The notes: generated from the letters alone by a model not told the origin. Positions 1 to 12,790 are shown, numbered from the stretch's first letter. The stretch is 64,000 nt of DNA from Bimuria novae-zelandiae CBS 107.79 (GCA_010015655.1 ML976704.1:397110-461109), one strand, 5' to 3'. A program made the numbers and translations.

Positions 1-399
1 CCTCTAGATCCCCTAGCAGCACCGCAGTATACGCTAGGCTATTAGCCTGGCTAAATAGTGGTGTAGGTGGTCGAAGTAGCTATCTACTAAAGGCCCTTAA
101 GATCTTACGGCAGAGCGCAAGGTGCTCTAGTGTCTTATCCTATCTATATAAGTAGGTAAGGTTTGCATCCTTATAGTTATACTTTTAGTAGTACTAGGCA
201 AAATCCCCATGTCTAGACCGGATAAAAAGCAGTCTAGCTAGGATAGCTCTTAGTAGGTCTAGTTCCTTTAGACTACTACGTGGTGCATAGTCTAGGTGCC
301 AGCTTTTATACTATCTAGAGAGTTTATTCTTTTTGTCAGACTACTAGATTTACTGTATATGTTATAATATCTTGCGGGCAATTATCTTAATACTTAAGA

Positions 400-3300
400 G
401 TATAGGTAGAGTAGCTTTACCCGTTAGGGGTAATAGGTATTAGGCTTCTAGGTTAGCTAATCTGTCTACTGCCTCATTTCCTTTAATGCCTAGGTGTCTA
501 GGGGCCTATTTAATAGAGACGTCGTAAGTCTCTATAGCGCCATGGCACTCCAAAAAGGCCCATTAAGAGGTAGGGGGTGAATTGCCCCTTAGGCACTATA
601 TAACTAAGGTGCTGTCTATACATAGCTAGATTCGACGGGTATTAAACTCTAGTTATCTTATAGTGTGCTAGAAGCCTCTCCATACTCCTACTACCTTAGC
701 GTTAAAGACGTGCGAGGTAGAGTTAAGTAACCCGCGTCTAGTCTATAATTACTTTCCGTTCTAATATACTATAAAGCTATAGGTCACCCGCTTTTCTCCT
801 TCCTTTGTGTACTGTTTAGAGCCATCTAAGAAGATAGTCACGTCTAGTAGTAGGAAATAGGCCCACTATATATTAAAAGCCTTAGCTGCAGTCTTCTTAT
901 CTATACTAAGCGTTAGGTTAGTTTAATAGCTAGTTAAGTAGTAAGGGGCTATAAGTGTAGTCCTAAGGATCTCTAGTAGAAGAGATGCTATCTGTTAGAC
1001 TTTTATCTTAACTCGCTAGGGTTGTCCAGTTTTTACGCCCCTATTTACTATATATACTAATATACGCCTAGTAAGAGGATAGTCTATATCTATAGTTCGC
1101 AAGTAAGTTATAAATCTAAGTTTAGCTTCCTCTAGTGCTACTACTGCAGATAGTAGTCCGGCGTCTTAAAAGAGTGCAGCTATAGGGGTTATTCTCTACG
1201 CTAGTAAAATACCCCTTACTGCTATAGCTAGTGTCTTATCTATAGTAACTATATACTATCTAATATAAGCGCTAACCTCTTAAGGCCTGCCTAGTTTAAG
1301 TGTATGTGGCTGTTTAGTGCGGCCTCTGTACCAGCATTCAGTCCCATACAGAAGCGACGGGTATACACAGGCAATAGTGGCCTTGCAGAGGGAGCTAGCT
1401 AGTAGTCCATAAGTAGTCCTGGCTAGACTACAAATATAATAGGCTACCCTAGCAGCTTTTGTAGTGCGTGTAGCTATATATTATCTAAAGGTAAGTCTAC
1501 GGTTAAACCACACTCTTAACTAACGCAAGGCTGGCTAGCTGTGCTCTCTACCTAAGAGGATAGGGTAGATTATAAGCTACTTATTTATAATATATAGTAG
1601 TGCGTAGCTGCTTTGCTATCTAGTTAAGTGTATTATTTCCTGCTTTTCTAGGGTAAAGGTAACCTTATTAGCCTCGCCCTATACTCTAATCTACCTTAGA
1701 TCTAATGCTAGGAGCTTAACGTTATTATCTATAGAGTGTAAGGCCTAGTATAGATATATGTCGTCTGCATATCCAAACCTCCGTTCTATATTTATAGATA
1801 GTAGCTTTGCTAGGTACAGTGTATATAGGACAAGGGAGAGAGGCGAGCCTTAGGGTATACTATAGGCGACAGGGTAGCTAGGGGTAGTAACCTGTCTAAG
1901 GCGGACCCGAACCCTCCAGTTAGTAAGGAATAAGTCTATAAAGAGTATAGTCCTTTGTGGCCAGCCCTATTAGGCTATTTAGTGTAGCAGGCGGTTCTTA
2001 AGGAGCGCATTAAAGGCGCCTTAAATATCTAGGGTAACTATAGTGACATGCTTTCTAAGTACCCATGCTACTTTAGTGTCGTGGGTAAACGCTATAGTAA
2101 GGTCTACTATAAAGCGCTTTAGAAGGGTGCCGCCATGCTAGGGGCTAAGGATCTTATATATTATAGCAGTCTACGTAATTTGTCTAGCTACTATTTATTT
2201 AAGTCCCTTTCTAATGTAAGAGAGAAGCGCTATAGGTCTCTAAGAGTAAGGTAATATTTAGTCTATCTTCCCTATCTTTAGTATTATTACTACCTTGGCA
2301 AGCTTCTACTGTGCTAGGAAGTAGTTAAGCTTAAGGCATTACTAGAAGATTCTTTATATAAGTTCCCTAACCTAAGCCTAGCAGGCACGGAGTAGTCGTA
2401 TAGTAGAATAGTTAGTGCCTGGTAAGGTGCTCGAGACTCTTACTATGTTTTGTTTAGTTTCCTCTAGTAAGATATATGTGCTTTACAGGAGGGCATCTGC
2501 ATTCTTCTAGTCTGGGTAGTGTCTAAGGTCATCCTCTACTATGTACTAGTTAAGGACTTCCTCTCTAAGAGCCTCTACCTTCTCTAGGGGGTCTAATATT
2601 ATCCTATTGTTTACGATAAGAGGAGTGTCCTAGTTCTCTAGTATAAGCTTGTGCTAGGCAATAATCTTAAACAGGTTTTTATTATCCTTAGTATTATTAA
2701 TAACATGCCTCTAGTACTGCCTCTTAGCCTATTAAACGGTAGTCTTAAAGGCCTGTCTCTCCTCTAGTAGACTACCAGAGCAGAGTAGCCTAGCATGTTT
2801 ATAGGCCTGGTAGGCAGTTTTACACTCCTTAGTCCACCATAGTGCAGCGCGGCCTTCCTTGCGATCGAGCTTGCCTGCTATCTATACAGAGTGCTATATG
2901 GTCTCTATGAGCAGCGTAACGCATTCCTCTAGCTATGCTACATCCTATATTACAAGCGGGTCTGGGATGTTCTAGACACCTATTTCTATCAGCCCAGTAA
3001 ATTTAGGTAGGCTTGCCTTAGAGACTCTATAGTAGTACTGTTCTAGATGCGGAGTGCCTGGTGTGGAGAGAGGGATAAAGGTTACTATTATCTTATAGTC
3101 TGAGCTGCTATGCATGCTAGCATTAATAGCAGACTAGGCAAATAGGATATTAAAGAAGGTAAGGTTAAGGATATAGCTAGCGTAGTGTGTTAGCTGCCCT
3201 AGCATACTAATATAGTCTATAGACGCGTTAGCAGCCTATCTAGCTAGCTCTACACCTCTATTAGCTATAGTAGTAGTAGGCTTAAAGGATTTATGTCTAG

Positions 3301-3800
3301 CGTTAAAGTCTCCTCCTATAAGGCAGAGTTAAGGGGGTATAAGATGTGTAACGTATTAGATAACGTATAGAGTATATAGCTATCTATAGCAGTTAAGTAT
3401 TACCACTCTATTCACTACAGCCTATAGCATGTCTGGGTGGTTAAGGCTCTCTCTAGCCTAATATCGTAGGTGGCATCCTTTGCGGATGTAGGTTATCACC
3501 CTAGGGCGGGCTGAGCCTAGTGTGTTGGGGCTATCCCAGGTGCTAATGGGTACTAGGTGTGTGAAACCAGGGTAGGTGGAAGTTCTTAAGTTAGCACATG
3601 TAAAGGGCTCTTAAACACACATAATATCTATGCCCTTCTAAAACGCTACCTCTAGTATTATAATATGCTAGGGTGAGCTCCTGCTAACATTGGCCTAGTA
3701 TACACGTAGTTATTTACTTAATAGGCTAGGCTATTAATGCCTAGTGTTAGCTAGGATATTATAAGGGTGTTCTAGCATAATAATAGCGGGTTATTACTCA
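400..3800 (-). pseudogene. LINE ORF2 remnant: endonuclease, reverse transcriptase, RNase H
   Basis: This is the polyprotein remnant of the LINE. In functional elements it nicks target DNA and primes reverse transcription there. Visible pieces on the minus strand are an EEP endonuclease block with GGDFN (3302-3316), RT palm motifs GSPLS and YADD (about 1755-1855), and an RNase H block with GIKGNEA (about 463-502). The frame is interrupted by dozens of TAG/TAA codons, so no protein can be made. Boundaries are approximate. Confidence 0.72.
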
Positions 3801-3849
3801 TGCTAGCGTCTTCCCTCTCTAAGGTGGACAGGTTAGTGTAGATAGTTAA

Positions 3850-5400
3850 TTATGGACGAATGCTACTAGTAGATAGTTATTCTACATTAAGGCTCCTCTA
3901 GCCTGTGGCGGCCTACCTTAGTCTCTTTTCTCTACTAGTAGTAGAGGAGGATGCATAGGAGGCAGTAGTTATAAAAGGTGTAGCCCTGCTTTCTCCTTCT
4001 TGCCTCTGGGCAGAAAGGTGGGAAGGCACTATCTCTAATACCTCCATAAGAGGAGCCTCAGGCTAAAGTGTTGCCTGTTTAAGGGCCACTTTAACTATCC
4101 TATAGAGGTGCTGCTATACTATTTTGCCTACGCGACGGATAGCCTTTAGCTTAGTCTTTATAGGCTTAGTAATATGTCTGTTAACCTAGCGAAGAGCTGC
4201 CGGGCAGTTAGTGTAACTAGCTAGATAAGGGCTATAATAGTTAGCACACATAGCTTTATAGGCGTAACTATCTCCGTACTATCCTTAGTATCTATCCGTG
4301 CGGTCCCCGCAGTGTGCACAGCGGGCTACTCAGGTACAGCGGGCAGCGTTGCAGTAGCCCTAGCAGCCTGGGTTATATCGCTGTATAGTGGGATACTTGT
4401 GGATTTCCTTCGAGAATTGGCTAGTGCCAAAGAGCCAGAACGAGCGGACTGGCTCCTTATATAAAACAATCTAGGTAATAAGGCCATGCTAATTCGCCCT
4501 ATATCGTAAGATCCTATAACTAACTAGCTACTTACCTATTTGCGAGCAGACCTCTTCCTCTACTAGCTAGGTAGTAGTTAGTAGTTCTGTGCTATCTAGG
4601 GTCTAAAAAGAGCTAGGTACTCCTTGTACTGCGTAGTTAGTCTAGCGTTCTAGGATCCTCACCGCGTCTCTGTCTAGCGCTCTTACTAGAAGTTCCTGGT
4701 TTTCTTAAGTTAGAAGTCGGCCCCGGATGTTCTTATTTGCTAGGGTAATCGCCCAGCCTGTGTTAATTAGTGATGCGATAGGTATATCTTTAAGGGTAAA
4801 TCTTACTATACTCTTGTATATTACCTACTTTACTATAAAAGGTAAGGGTTGTTGTAGTCGCATTACCAGGTTAGAGATAGTTACGAATATTTAATTATCT
4901 TTTTTTAGCTTAGCAGGCGGGTTAGGCCGGGGCCTAGCAAGGATTAGGGGTTAACTACTACCCCTATCTAAGATCTAGGGGTCTCTGGCTACGTCTACCT
5001 AAGAGCGGCGTCCCGACTCTTAGCTCTTAGGGTTACTATAATTAGTGTCGCTGCTCTAGCGGGAGCTAGGGGGGGAGTTACTTAAGGAGAGCGAGGTTAG
5101 AGCCTAGATAACTCTCTACTATAGCTCCTTAGTAATCTTAGCCTCTTAAGGGTTAGTGTAGCTCTCTGCGTGTTGGTCTACCGCTACTATAAAAGCCATA
5201 GTAATAGTGTTCTATAGCTAGGCAATCTGCTAAGTCTTAGTAATGTGGCGTTAGATAGCATTAGAGACGCGAGGTTTAGGAGCGCCCCTACTAGAGTTCT
5301 AACTACTTAGAAGGGGTGCATGGTAATGCATGTCCTCTTAGGGCCGTCTTAGGGCGCGTGTATAAAGCTGCTAAGGGATCACAGGGTCTAGGGACCCTGT
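3850..5400 (-). pseudogene. LINE ORF1 (gag-like) remnant with zinc knuckles
   Basis: Upstream of ORF2 in the minus-strand direction, a Cys-rich stretch near 4310-4385 reads as closely spaced C-x2-C/H-type knuckles ending in HCGDR. That is the usual C-terminal nucleic-acid binding part of fungal LINE ORF1. The rest is too mutated to recognise. Limits are approximate and there is no open frame. Confidence 0.5.
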
Positions 5401-5533
5401 GTGCTAGGAGGAGGGAGACTCTACTATCCTAATAAGCTCCTTTGCGCGTCTGCGCGGAGGGCTAGGCGGACGTTAGAGGTACTCCTAGAATTAGCGCAGT
5501 GAGCTTGTTTAGTTGCTGGGATTATTAGGGTCT

Positions 5534-6356
5534 TTAGAGAGGATATCTAAAAATCGAAAAGTTGGTGTTCGGTGCAGGATTGAGGGGTGAAATGCCAGTA
5601 GCCTCAAAGGCCCGGAGAATAAGATTAGGAGTGAATGAGGCCTCCCAGGCGTTCCAGAATAGGCCAAAGAAGTCCCTTTTAGCCACCGAGATAAGCCCCT
5701 GACTCATCTGTAGGTATTGTGATAGCTGGGCTGAGTACTGGGTACTGAGGCTTTTGAACACAACCACATCCAGGGGCTGCAGAGTATGAGTACTGTGAGG
5801 AGGAAATATAGCAAGGAGGATCTTGTTGGCGTCGCAGTAGTTGATAAACTCCATGGTAACGTGACTGCCGTGCCCATCTAGGATATAACCTCTAGGAGCG
5901 TCGAGCTTTCGTTTTGATACCCTTATCAAATACTTGCTTAAGCCACCCAAGGCCTATCTCGTTGTTGCTCCAGCCTGATTGAGATGAAACGAAAATGGCC
6001 TTGTGCTTCTCGGGATCGACATCTTCAAGCCAGCTTGATTGTAGACCCTCAGAGCCAGCCCCATATATAAGGCCTGGCTCAAGGGCACTGCCGTCGGCAC
6101 ATATACATGAGATGATGGAGAACCACTCACGAGAGCCATCCTGTAGGGCCTACCTCACCTCCTTCCTCTCATACTCGGCCCTACTAAACATCCTTTTTGA
6201 GCGATGGGTGATCCCAAGTAGGATACCTTTCTCATCCATATTGTACGTGTTGCGCGGCTGTATATTATATTGTTCAACCTTTTGAGTGATAAGCTCAGAG
6301 AATAGGCTGTACTTGATCCCTGAGTCGGCTTGGTGGCGCTTCCGATCTAAGCCCAA
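5534..6356 (-). pseudogene. pogo/Fot-type DDE transposase fragment
   Basis: Three consecutive minus-strand pieces form one DDE_1-type transposase body. An N-terminal piece contains NMDEKGILLG (about 6230-6250). A middle piece contains ICADGSALEPG and WSNNEIGLGWL. A C-terminal piece contains the second catalytic Asp in ILDGHGSH, then FPPHSTHTLQPLDV. A TAG at 6150-6152 sits where the related copy at 54.2-56.3 kb suggests Gln. A 1-nt frameshift near 5893 separates the middle and C-terminal pieces. The N-terminal DNA-binding part is absent. It is less RIP-mutated than its neighbours. It is a truncated relative of the nested pogo element in the right half of the window. Confidence 0.8.
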
Positions 6357-6975
6357 GACGAGGACGAACAGGGGGCGTCATCTCGGGGTAAGAAGAAGAG
6401 TTTGTACAACACTTAAACGACTGTGAAAAATAAGGGCAAGATTCAGGACAAGGAGCATGGTTGTCATAAAACTTGAGAGAATTGATCGATTGTGCGCTCC
6501 CTACAACATTATAATTTTAAGAAATTCTATTAATTCTAGCCCTATGTTTTCTAATTATTTGTTAAAACAAAGCCTATAAATAATAGATAAAGTAGACTCT
6601 AGCGTAATTAAAATTACCCAAGATTTTAATATATTATTCTTAATATATATATGCACCTTACATGAAATTTACATTAATATGTCTCTAGTATTAGGTAAGA
6701 TATTAAAAAGTAAAGGTTAGATTTTTAGTGTTCTAGTCCGTGCGGATCTGACCTACCCCTAACCCAGCCCCAATCCATTTACAAGCCTAAACTAGACTAC
6801 TTGGGGAAAAGACCCTGTAAATAAAATAAGCTACGACTCTATATTAGTAATTATTTATTAATTTACTAAATATGTGGAATTACTATTATGCTAGAAAATT
6901 ACTATAGCTAAGGGACTTATATTCCTTATTTTAAATTAACTTATATAACACTATAGCATACTAAAGATAAATATT
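6357..6975. other. AT-rich RIP-mutated spacer
   Basis: No gene is supported. The stretch around 6723-6795 resembles the right flank and terminus of the MITE at 15.2-15.6 kb: both read a TTTTAGTGTTCT-like block and then a CCAAYCCATTTAC-like block. It may therefore contain a decayed relative, but no partner terminus was found. The remainder is AT-rich, probably upstream gypsy sequence. Confidence 0.4.
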
Positions 6976-7176
6976 AGCAATATAGATAAACTCTTTACTT
7001 TAAACTATTAGGTAACGCTTATAGCACTTATTGGAATAAAATAAAAGCTATCTATAGCCTATTATTTATAGACAAACGGACAGACAGAACGTACGAATTA
7101 GATAATTACGACGTACTTACGCATTTACTATAATAACTATACGAATAACTAGATTTCCCTATTACCAATAGTATAG
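6976..7176 (+). pseudogene. gypsy integrase fragment, 5' part (RIP-mutated)
   Basis: The plus strand reads as the core/C-terminal part of a Ty3/gypsy integrase once RIP stops are ignored. There is DKLFT near 6985, then a decayed copy of the hallmark AYHPQTDGQTER (NGQTER readable near 7078-7095), and a LLPI motif at the end. Stops are TAG/TAA at expected Gln and Trp codons. The frame continues at 12791 after removal of the copia element, in register, with VYNNTVLVVTG. The copia element therefore inserted into this gypsy copy. Confidence 0.75.
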
Positions 7177-7181
7177 TTAGT
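7177..7181. repeat. target site duplication TTAGT (left)
   Basis: Five bases TTAGT directly precede the TG of the left copia LTR and recur at 12791-12795 directly after the CA of the right LTR. A 5-bp duplication is normal for Ty1/copia integration and fixes the element's boundaries. Confidence 0.93.
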
Positions 7182-7562
7182 TGTCAGATTAGAAGGGTAA
7201 TCTGATAAGATGAAAAGATGATAATTGATTAAGATGAATTAAGGCATGAATTGTGTGTGCTGAATTCTCTGTGTCTAAGAGGTCTGGGACTCTGCCTTTT
7301 ATCTTTAGGTTGCCTGCCTAGATATCCCTTGCTTTATCCCTTACTTTATCCTTGCTTTATTCCTTGCGTTATTCCTTGCGCGTTAAGCGAGGGCAGAATA
7401 CAAGGGCGGAATGCAAGGGCGGAATGTAAGGGCGTAAGTGCGCCAGCCTCCTTGCATATGCAAAGGACCATGTGGTCGGACACACCCCCTCAGCATAGGC
7501 GGAATATACGGGCGTAGGTGCGCCAGCCTCCTTGCAGATGCAAAGGGCCATGTAATCGGACA
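7182..7562 (-). repeat. copia LTR (3' LTR in element orientation)
   Basis: 381 bp beginning TGTCAGATTAG and ending AATCGGACA. It matches 12410-12790 along its whole length with scattered transitions. It contains a ~80-bp internal tandem duplication that includes the LTR terminus plus adjoining polypurine tract (TCGGACACACCCCCTC at about 7476-7491 and again at about 7556-7571). It also contains short CTTTATCC-type repeats near 7330-7365. Confidence 0.93.
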
Positions 7563-7573
7563 CACCCCCTCAG
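7563..7573 (-). promoter_or_regulatory. polypurine tract of the copia element
   Basis: On the minus strand the bases directly upstream of the LTR read as a G-rich purine tract ending GAGGGGGTG. This is the expected plus-strand primer site for reverse transcription. A second copy of the same tract lies 80 bp further inside the LTR. Confidence 0.7.
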
Positions 7574-8606
7574 CTTAAGCCTATCCTCAAGCTGGACCTT
7601 TCGCATTTGTCCATTATTCTAACTTAAAGGCCTCTATCCTCTGCTGTAGATCCTGCAGGGTAACCTCTTAATTAGTAATCTTATCTAATATATTTTTAAG
7701 TCCTAGTTTACTTAGAAACTTGCTCTATTTATTCATAGGCAGGGCCTTTATAAGTCCATCTGCAGCTATGTCCTCTAACCGTTAATAGTCCACCTTAATT
7801 ATTCGTAGTGCGACCTCTTGTCTCAGCTAATAATTATAGATATCTATATAACAGAGCTTAGTCTGCAACTTAGCAATTTCTTTAGTAATAAGTCAGATTA
7901 TTTACTAATTATTACAATTAATTATAATAAGGGAATTGCTAAGGTTGATCTTTAGCTCCTTTAGTAATTAGGATGTAAATAGTGCCTCCTTAGCTACTTA
8001 CGATAGTGCTAGTAATTTAGCTTTAGTTATTAATGTAATAACTATATCTTGCTTGTTTGCTTTCCAGGCGATTAGGCCACTAAATAGCTTAATAATGTAT
8101 CTTTGCGAGCTCTTGCGATTAAGTGTATTGTTAGTAAAGGATGCGTTACTTACCACTTCTAAAGTATCTACACCCCTAAGCTGAAGACCTAGTAATCTGG
8201 TATTAGCAAGGTAAAGGAGAACTTAGTTAGTAGCCACTTAGTGCTCTTTGCTTAGGTTAGATAAGAATCGTGATAATCGGGAACTTGCAAAGGCGATATC
8301 TAGTTAAGATATAACTATAGCATAGAGAATTAATCTAACTTTACGCTGGTATTAATTAATCTCACTTTTACTAGCTAGTCCTGTCCTTAGAAGTAATTCA
8401 ATTAAACCTATTAGGGTATTGTGGCGAATCTCATGGTAATTAATAAGGCGCGATATTTTGTCAATATATAAAGCTTGTAAAAGCTAGATCTTTCTGCTTA
8501 AGCAGTCCCTAATAATTTTAATTCCTAGAAACTACTATAGGTCTTTGCCACTCGTGAGTGTAAATTTAGTACCTATTATTGCGAGAGCAGCTTTAGCAGC
8601 CTGCTT

Positions 8607-8825
8607 TTATAACTTGTTATAGGCAATAATAAGGTTATCTATATAGAAGAAGATAATAATGCCGTTTTTAATAAGGCAGCATGGCTCGTGAGGCACTGTT
8701 TCAAAGCCAATATCACGGAGCGTTGATGTGAACTCTCTTTGCCAGAGCAGTGGAGATATGCGCAGTCCATATAGTGCTTTATGTAGTTTAAGGACTATGC
8801 CTGCTCGCGAGTAGCCGCGAGGCAT
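8607..8825 (-). pseudogene. copia reverse transcriptase fragment
   Basis: This is the longest surviving open stretch of the copia polyprotein (72 codons). It contains KLHKALYGLR, a copia RT landmark, and FYIDNLII, where YVDDLLI is expected. The second catalytic Asp has become Asn (GAC to AAC, a RIP-type change). The flanking frame is closed by stops on both sides. It cannot encode active enzyme. Confidence 0.85.
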
Positions 8826-10489
8826 TTTTATGTAGATTTCTCTGTCCAGCTTTGCATGGACAAACGCGTTAGTAACGTTATGTTAGATAAGCTCTAGGTT
8901 AAACTAAGCTATAATTGCTATAAGCATGTAAAATAATTATCCTATAAGTATTACGGCGTAGGTTTCTTATAAGATAAGGTGCTGCTATTAATCGCCTTGC
9001 ACTACTAGCCTTGCTTTGCATTTCTATAATTAATAGTGTTTGTTAAATTTGTAGGTATATACCTACATGTAGTTAAGGATTTGATGGCCTACTGCCTTTA
9101 CTAGAGCTACTACGATCTCACTCCAAGACTTTATTTCCTTGTGGCTCTGTAGATGGGAACGTTCTGCTTCCTTCCACATATTATAGAGTAGGTAATCTTC
9201 GAGCTTGTTTTAGCATGTAGGTGGCTCTAGAAGCACGCTTTAATGTAGCTTCTTACCTAATATAATTATTTGTTAAAGCTGCGCTTTATTAAGAGCCTTG
9301 CCTTCGTATTTGCCGCTATTGCCAGCTTTAGTGCCTGCTATAAAGGCTGCAGCCCATGGGTTTGTTTGCACCTGCCCTGTTTGTAATTACTCTATTTGCT
9401 ATATTTAGGGTAGTTTAGCTTAATCGCCTCCTGCCATTAGTTGTGCAAGAAGTGTCACTAGCGGCGGCGTTAAGGGAGGCGTTAGATATTTGTACCTAGC
9501 TCTCCTGCCTTGCCTGCACTTAGGAGCCTCTTCCTCTAGCGCTTCACTAATTGTTTTATCCTTAAAGAAGGACTTAGTGGCATACTCTTATTAAGGTAAG
9601 GAAGGTACCTCTACTAATCGTACCTAGGCTGCTATTTCTTCTAATATGCTGTGCATAAGGTTATTTATTAGGTCTTTAGTTTTACCTAAGAACATAGTAT
9701 CCTCGTTAAATATTACGTCGCGAGTACTAATTATCTTCGCTAGAGAGGGAATCTATATTCTCTAGATATTAGTTAATCTGTAGCTAACAAGGTAGCTAAT
9801 CTATGCTTTAGGGTCAAGCCTCTAAAGCCTGCTTTTACCGCGTTTTGTATTATTGGTTATTGTAAAGGCTTTGCAGCTATATGCTTTTAGGTGAGCTTAA
9901 TTAGACTTCTTTGGTTAGGTAACAATGCCGTTCTGAAAGGCTACTGTCGTAAAGAACACTTTATATAGAGATCGCTATTAATTAGCGTAGTTTGGTGTTT
10001 AATTGTATAAGTAGACTGCGGCTCGGGTAATCTTAGGCTATATCTACTAAGGTAGGTTAGAGTTAAGTTGTATCACGCGCGCTTTATCCTTAATTACACC
10101 TTTTAAGTGTTCTACTCTTCTATTTTATACTTAAGTATTAAGTACTAAAAACTTAATCTTAATGCCTTACGCTGCGCACTACTTCTTAACGTCTACTTTA
10201 ATAGAGAAGATCTTGTTATTAGATTTAATTACTTTTACTATAATATTGTATTGTACTTTTATAAACTATATAAAAGTGCTAAGTAATTTAATAATTAAGC
10301 GTGCTAGGCGGTTATCCTTAAAGTAGAGGTCCCATGTAAAGCCTAAGAATTAATTAGTAATTAGCATTTAGCTCTTCTCTCTTGTTGAGCTATCTGCTTT
10401 ATAGTCGTGAAAATTAATTGCAACTCGCTCGCCAGGACCTTCTGTTTGCTCCCTAGCTTGCTAGCGTATTTGCCATTTTAGTTTTACTT

Positions 10490-10620
10490 TACCGCAGGCG
10501 TCACACTTAACTATAGGGAGGCCTTTAATCCTTACCCCCTTAGATTACTGCACGAGGTGTTCGAGGGCCTAAGAGCCTAAATGGCCTAGTTATTAGTGCC
10601 AGGTCCACGTATCTACCTTC
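10490..10620 (-). pseudogene. copia gag-pre-integrase zinc-binding motif
   Basis: With stops ignored the minus strand reads RLGHLG, then LEHLV, then KGLPIVKCDACGKVK. This is the HHCC-type GAG-pre-integrase domain found between protease and integrase in copia elements. Its place between the gag and RT regions supports the element's orientation. Confidence 0.7.
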
Positions 10621-12409
10621 TATGGTCTTTGTTTGGTGCGCGTGTTGGTTTTATAGGTAGCATGCGTAGCTTTAGTAAGTGTACTGCCTACTGGCCTTAT
10701 TCTGTGTTCTAACACCTATTATCTATATAATTCTTAAAGTTCTGCCAGCACAGTATTGTCTCTTCTCTTTAGAGTAGTTGGTTCTGCCCTTATGTCCCAC
10801 CAAAGGCCTTGCCTCCGGAGTAATCGGAATAATACAAGATTGCAGAGCAGATTAGGGCAATAGGCTATATTATCTAGCCGTATTAATTAATTACTATTTG
10901 CACTTTATACGTTAAGATAAATGCTCTCGTATCCTTTAATCTATATTTATATATTTCCTGCCTATATAAAGTCTCCTGGCGCCGGTGGCCGGTATGAGAT
11001 AAAGCAATCGATGTCGTTAAAGATATGGCAGGTTGTGCCTAAATCGAGTATGGCTGAGCGTCGCAGTGGGTACGTGTTTAGGTTGGTGTAGAAGGATGCG
11101 ATATTAAAGCTTACTAGGATTTTAGTAATCTTGCGTCTATCTAGTTATTTATTATTAGCCTTAGTGATTTAAGGTGGAGTAGGAGTATGTAATAATTTAA
11201 TTCTAGGTGTTTAAGACTTTAGTCTTTTCACCTTCCTTATCTTCTCTTGTAGGCCTAAATCATTTTGGATCCTGAATTGTACTATATCTGCAAAGCCAGG
11301 TCGTGGCCTAAACCACTCTGGTGCATGGTCCGGATATGCGTAGAAGCAGTCTTTTAGACTTTGCCTTTAACTACTATTATATCCTCTATCAAGGACTGCT
11401 TGGATATGGTACTTTAACTAAATAATTGTTTTTATCGAGGTCTTCCTTATCTACGTTAGTTATTCGTGGAAGATGGCGCGTCTTTAGTAGCGTGAGAGGC
11501 GTCCCTATTAGTGCCTAGGGTGGATGCACCACCAGCAGCGAGAGATAGCTCACTAGTAGTAAAGGCGCCCCTATGCTGTTTGCCCTTAATCAGGTGGAGT
11601 ATTACTATATATTCTTAGAAGCGTTTCATTATCTCCTTCCTTGTTATATCTGTGTCTCGGCGTCCAGTTTCTTAAAAGGACACTCCCCACGTAGGGGCAG
11701 CCTTCATGATCGCAGCCAGGAAGTCCTTTATAGTATTATAGATTAATTATATTTTAGCAACATTATTCGTCTCTGCTTCTATAGCTACCTAATTATACTT
11801 AGTTAGCCAGGTATCCTAGTTTAAGGGTTGTCTTATTAGCTTAAGGGCCTGTAGGTATCGTGCTTTTACCCTATCCCGCTTATCTTCCTTATCAACGCCT
11901 ATAGTCTAGGTTAAAGACGTAATCTATTACTAGATCTGCTTTTTAGGCTTGTAGCAGTTGCGTTACAGGTGTTGTGACATAGTAGATTAGATATAGATAA
12001 CTACTTTCTTAAGGCTTGTTCTCTCCTTGCGGTATTCTTTGTCCTTTATCTTGTAGTCTTTAAGCTGTATTTTATAGAACTTAATATCCTCTTTATATAC
12101 CTTAAGACCTAAGTTTAATAGCTCTAATAGGCGTGTTAGAGGGTTCTGTTAATCGTCGTCGTTTACGCAGATAATTAATTAGTAACTTGCTATTTCTAGC
12201 GGCAACGGCGGTGTCGGCCTTTTACGTAGGAGTTTAGCTCTATTTAGGTTAATAATAGGCTATATATCTATTAGTTCGCATCGTGCTTTTAGTTATAGCA
12301 GCTACAGTGTGTAGTTAGTGTAATTAGTTAACACAATTATTAAGTCGCGAAGTGTTAACAGCGACATTATCCTTTCTTAAGGTTTAGTTAAGGTAGTAAG
12401 ACTCTTAAT

Positions 12410-12790
12410 TGTTAGATTAGAAGGGTAATCTAATAAGATAAAAAGATAATAATTAATTAAGATAAATTAAGGTATGAATTATGTGTGCTGAATTCTTTAT
12501 GTCTAAGAGGTCTAGGACTCTGCCTTTTATCTTTAGGTTGCCTGCCTAGATATCCCTTACTTTATCCCTTGCTTTATCCTTGCTTTATTCCTTGCGTCAT
12601 TCCTTGCGCGTTAAGCGAGGGCGGAATGCGAGGGTGAAATGTAAGGGCGGAATGTAAGGGCGTAAGTGCGCTAGCCTCCTTGCATATGCAAAGGACTATG
12701 TGGTCGGACACACCCCCTCAGCATAGGCGGAATGTACGGGCGTAGGTGCGCCAGCCTCCTTGCAGATGCAAAGGGCCATGTAATCGGACA
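12410..12790 (-). repeat. copia LTR (5' LTR in element orientation)
   Basis: 381 bp, same length as the left LTR, beginning TGTTAGATTAG (one transition from the left copy) and ending AATCGGACA. Differences between the two LTRs visible by eye are mostly C/T or G/A transitions, consistent with RIP rather than age alone. Confidence 0.93.

Larger units (their letters stand above)
1..5420 (-). mobile_element. RIP-degraded Tad1-like LINE retrotransposon
   Basis: No open frame survives, but reading the minus strand with stop codons ignored recovers the order of a fungal LINE. CCHC-type zinc-knuckle cysteines lie near 4310-4385, an endonuclease/exonuclease/phosphatase motif GGDFNARH near 3302-3316, a reverse-transcriptase motif GSPLS near 1830-1855, the catalytic YADD near 1755-1775, and an RNase H motif HLGIKGNEAVD near 463-502. 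Nearly all stop codons are TAG/TAA where CAG/CAA/TGG is expected, as RIP produces. The 3' end appears to lie at or beyond the left edge of the window. The 5' end is approximate and abuts a pogo fragment. Assignment to the Tad clade rests on domain order including RNase H and is an inference. Confidence 0.8.
7182..12790 (-). mobile_element. complete Ty1/copia LTR retrotransposon, RIP-degraded
   Basis: A 5609-bp element is bounded by two 381-bp direct LTRs (7182-7562 and 12410-12790), each TG...CA, and by TTAGT target duplications. Coding order runs on the minus strand. Gag region lies at about 11.6-12.4 kb, a gag-pre-integrase zinc motif at about 10.5 kb, integrase at about 9.6-10.4 kb, reverse transcriptase at 8.6-8.9 kb and RNase H at about 7.6-8.2 kb. 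That order (integrase before RT) defines copia. A purine tract GAGGGGGTG abuts the inner edge of the left LTR as polypurine tract. Internal frames are full of TAG/TAA. It sits inside a gypsy integrase gene. Confidence 0.93.
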
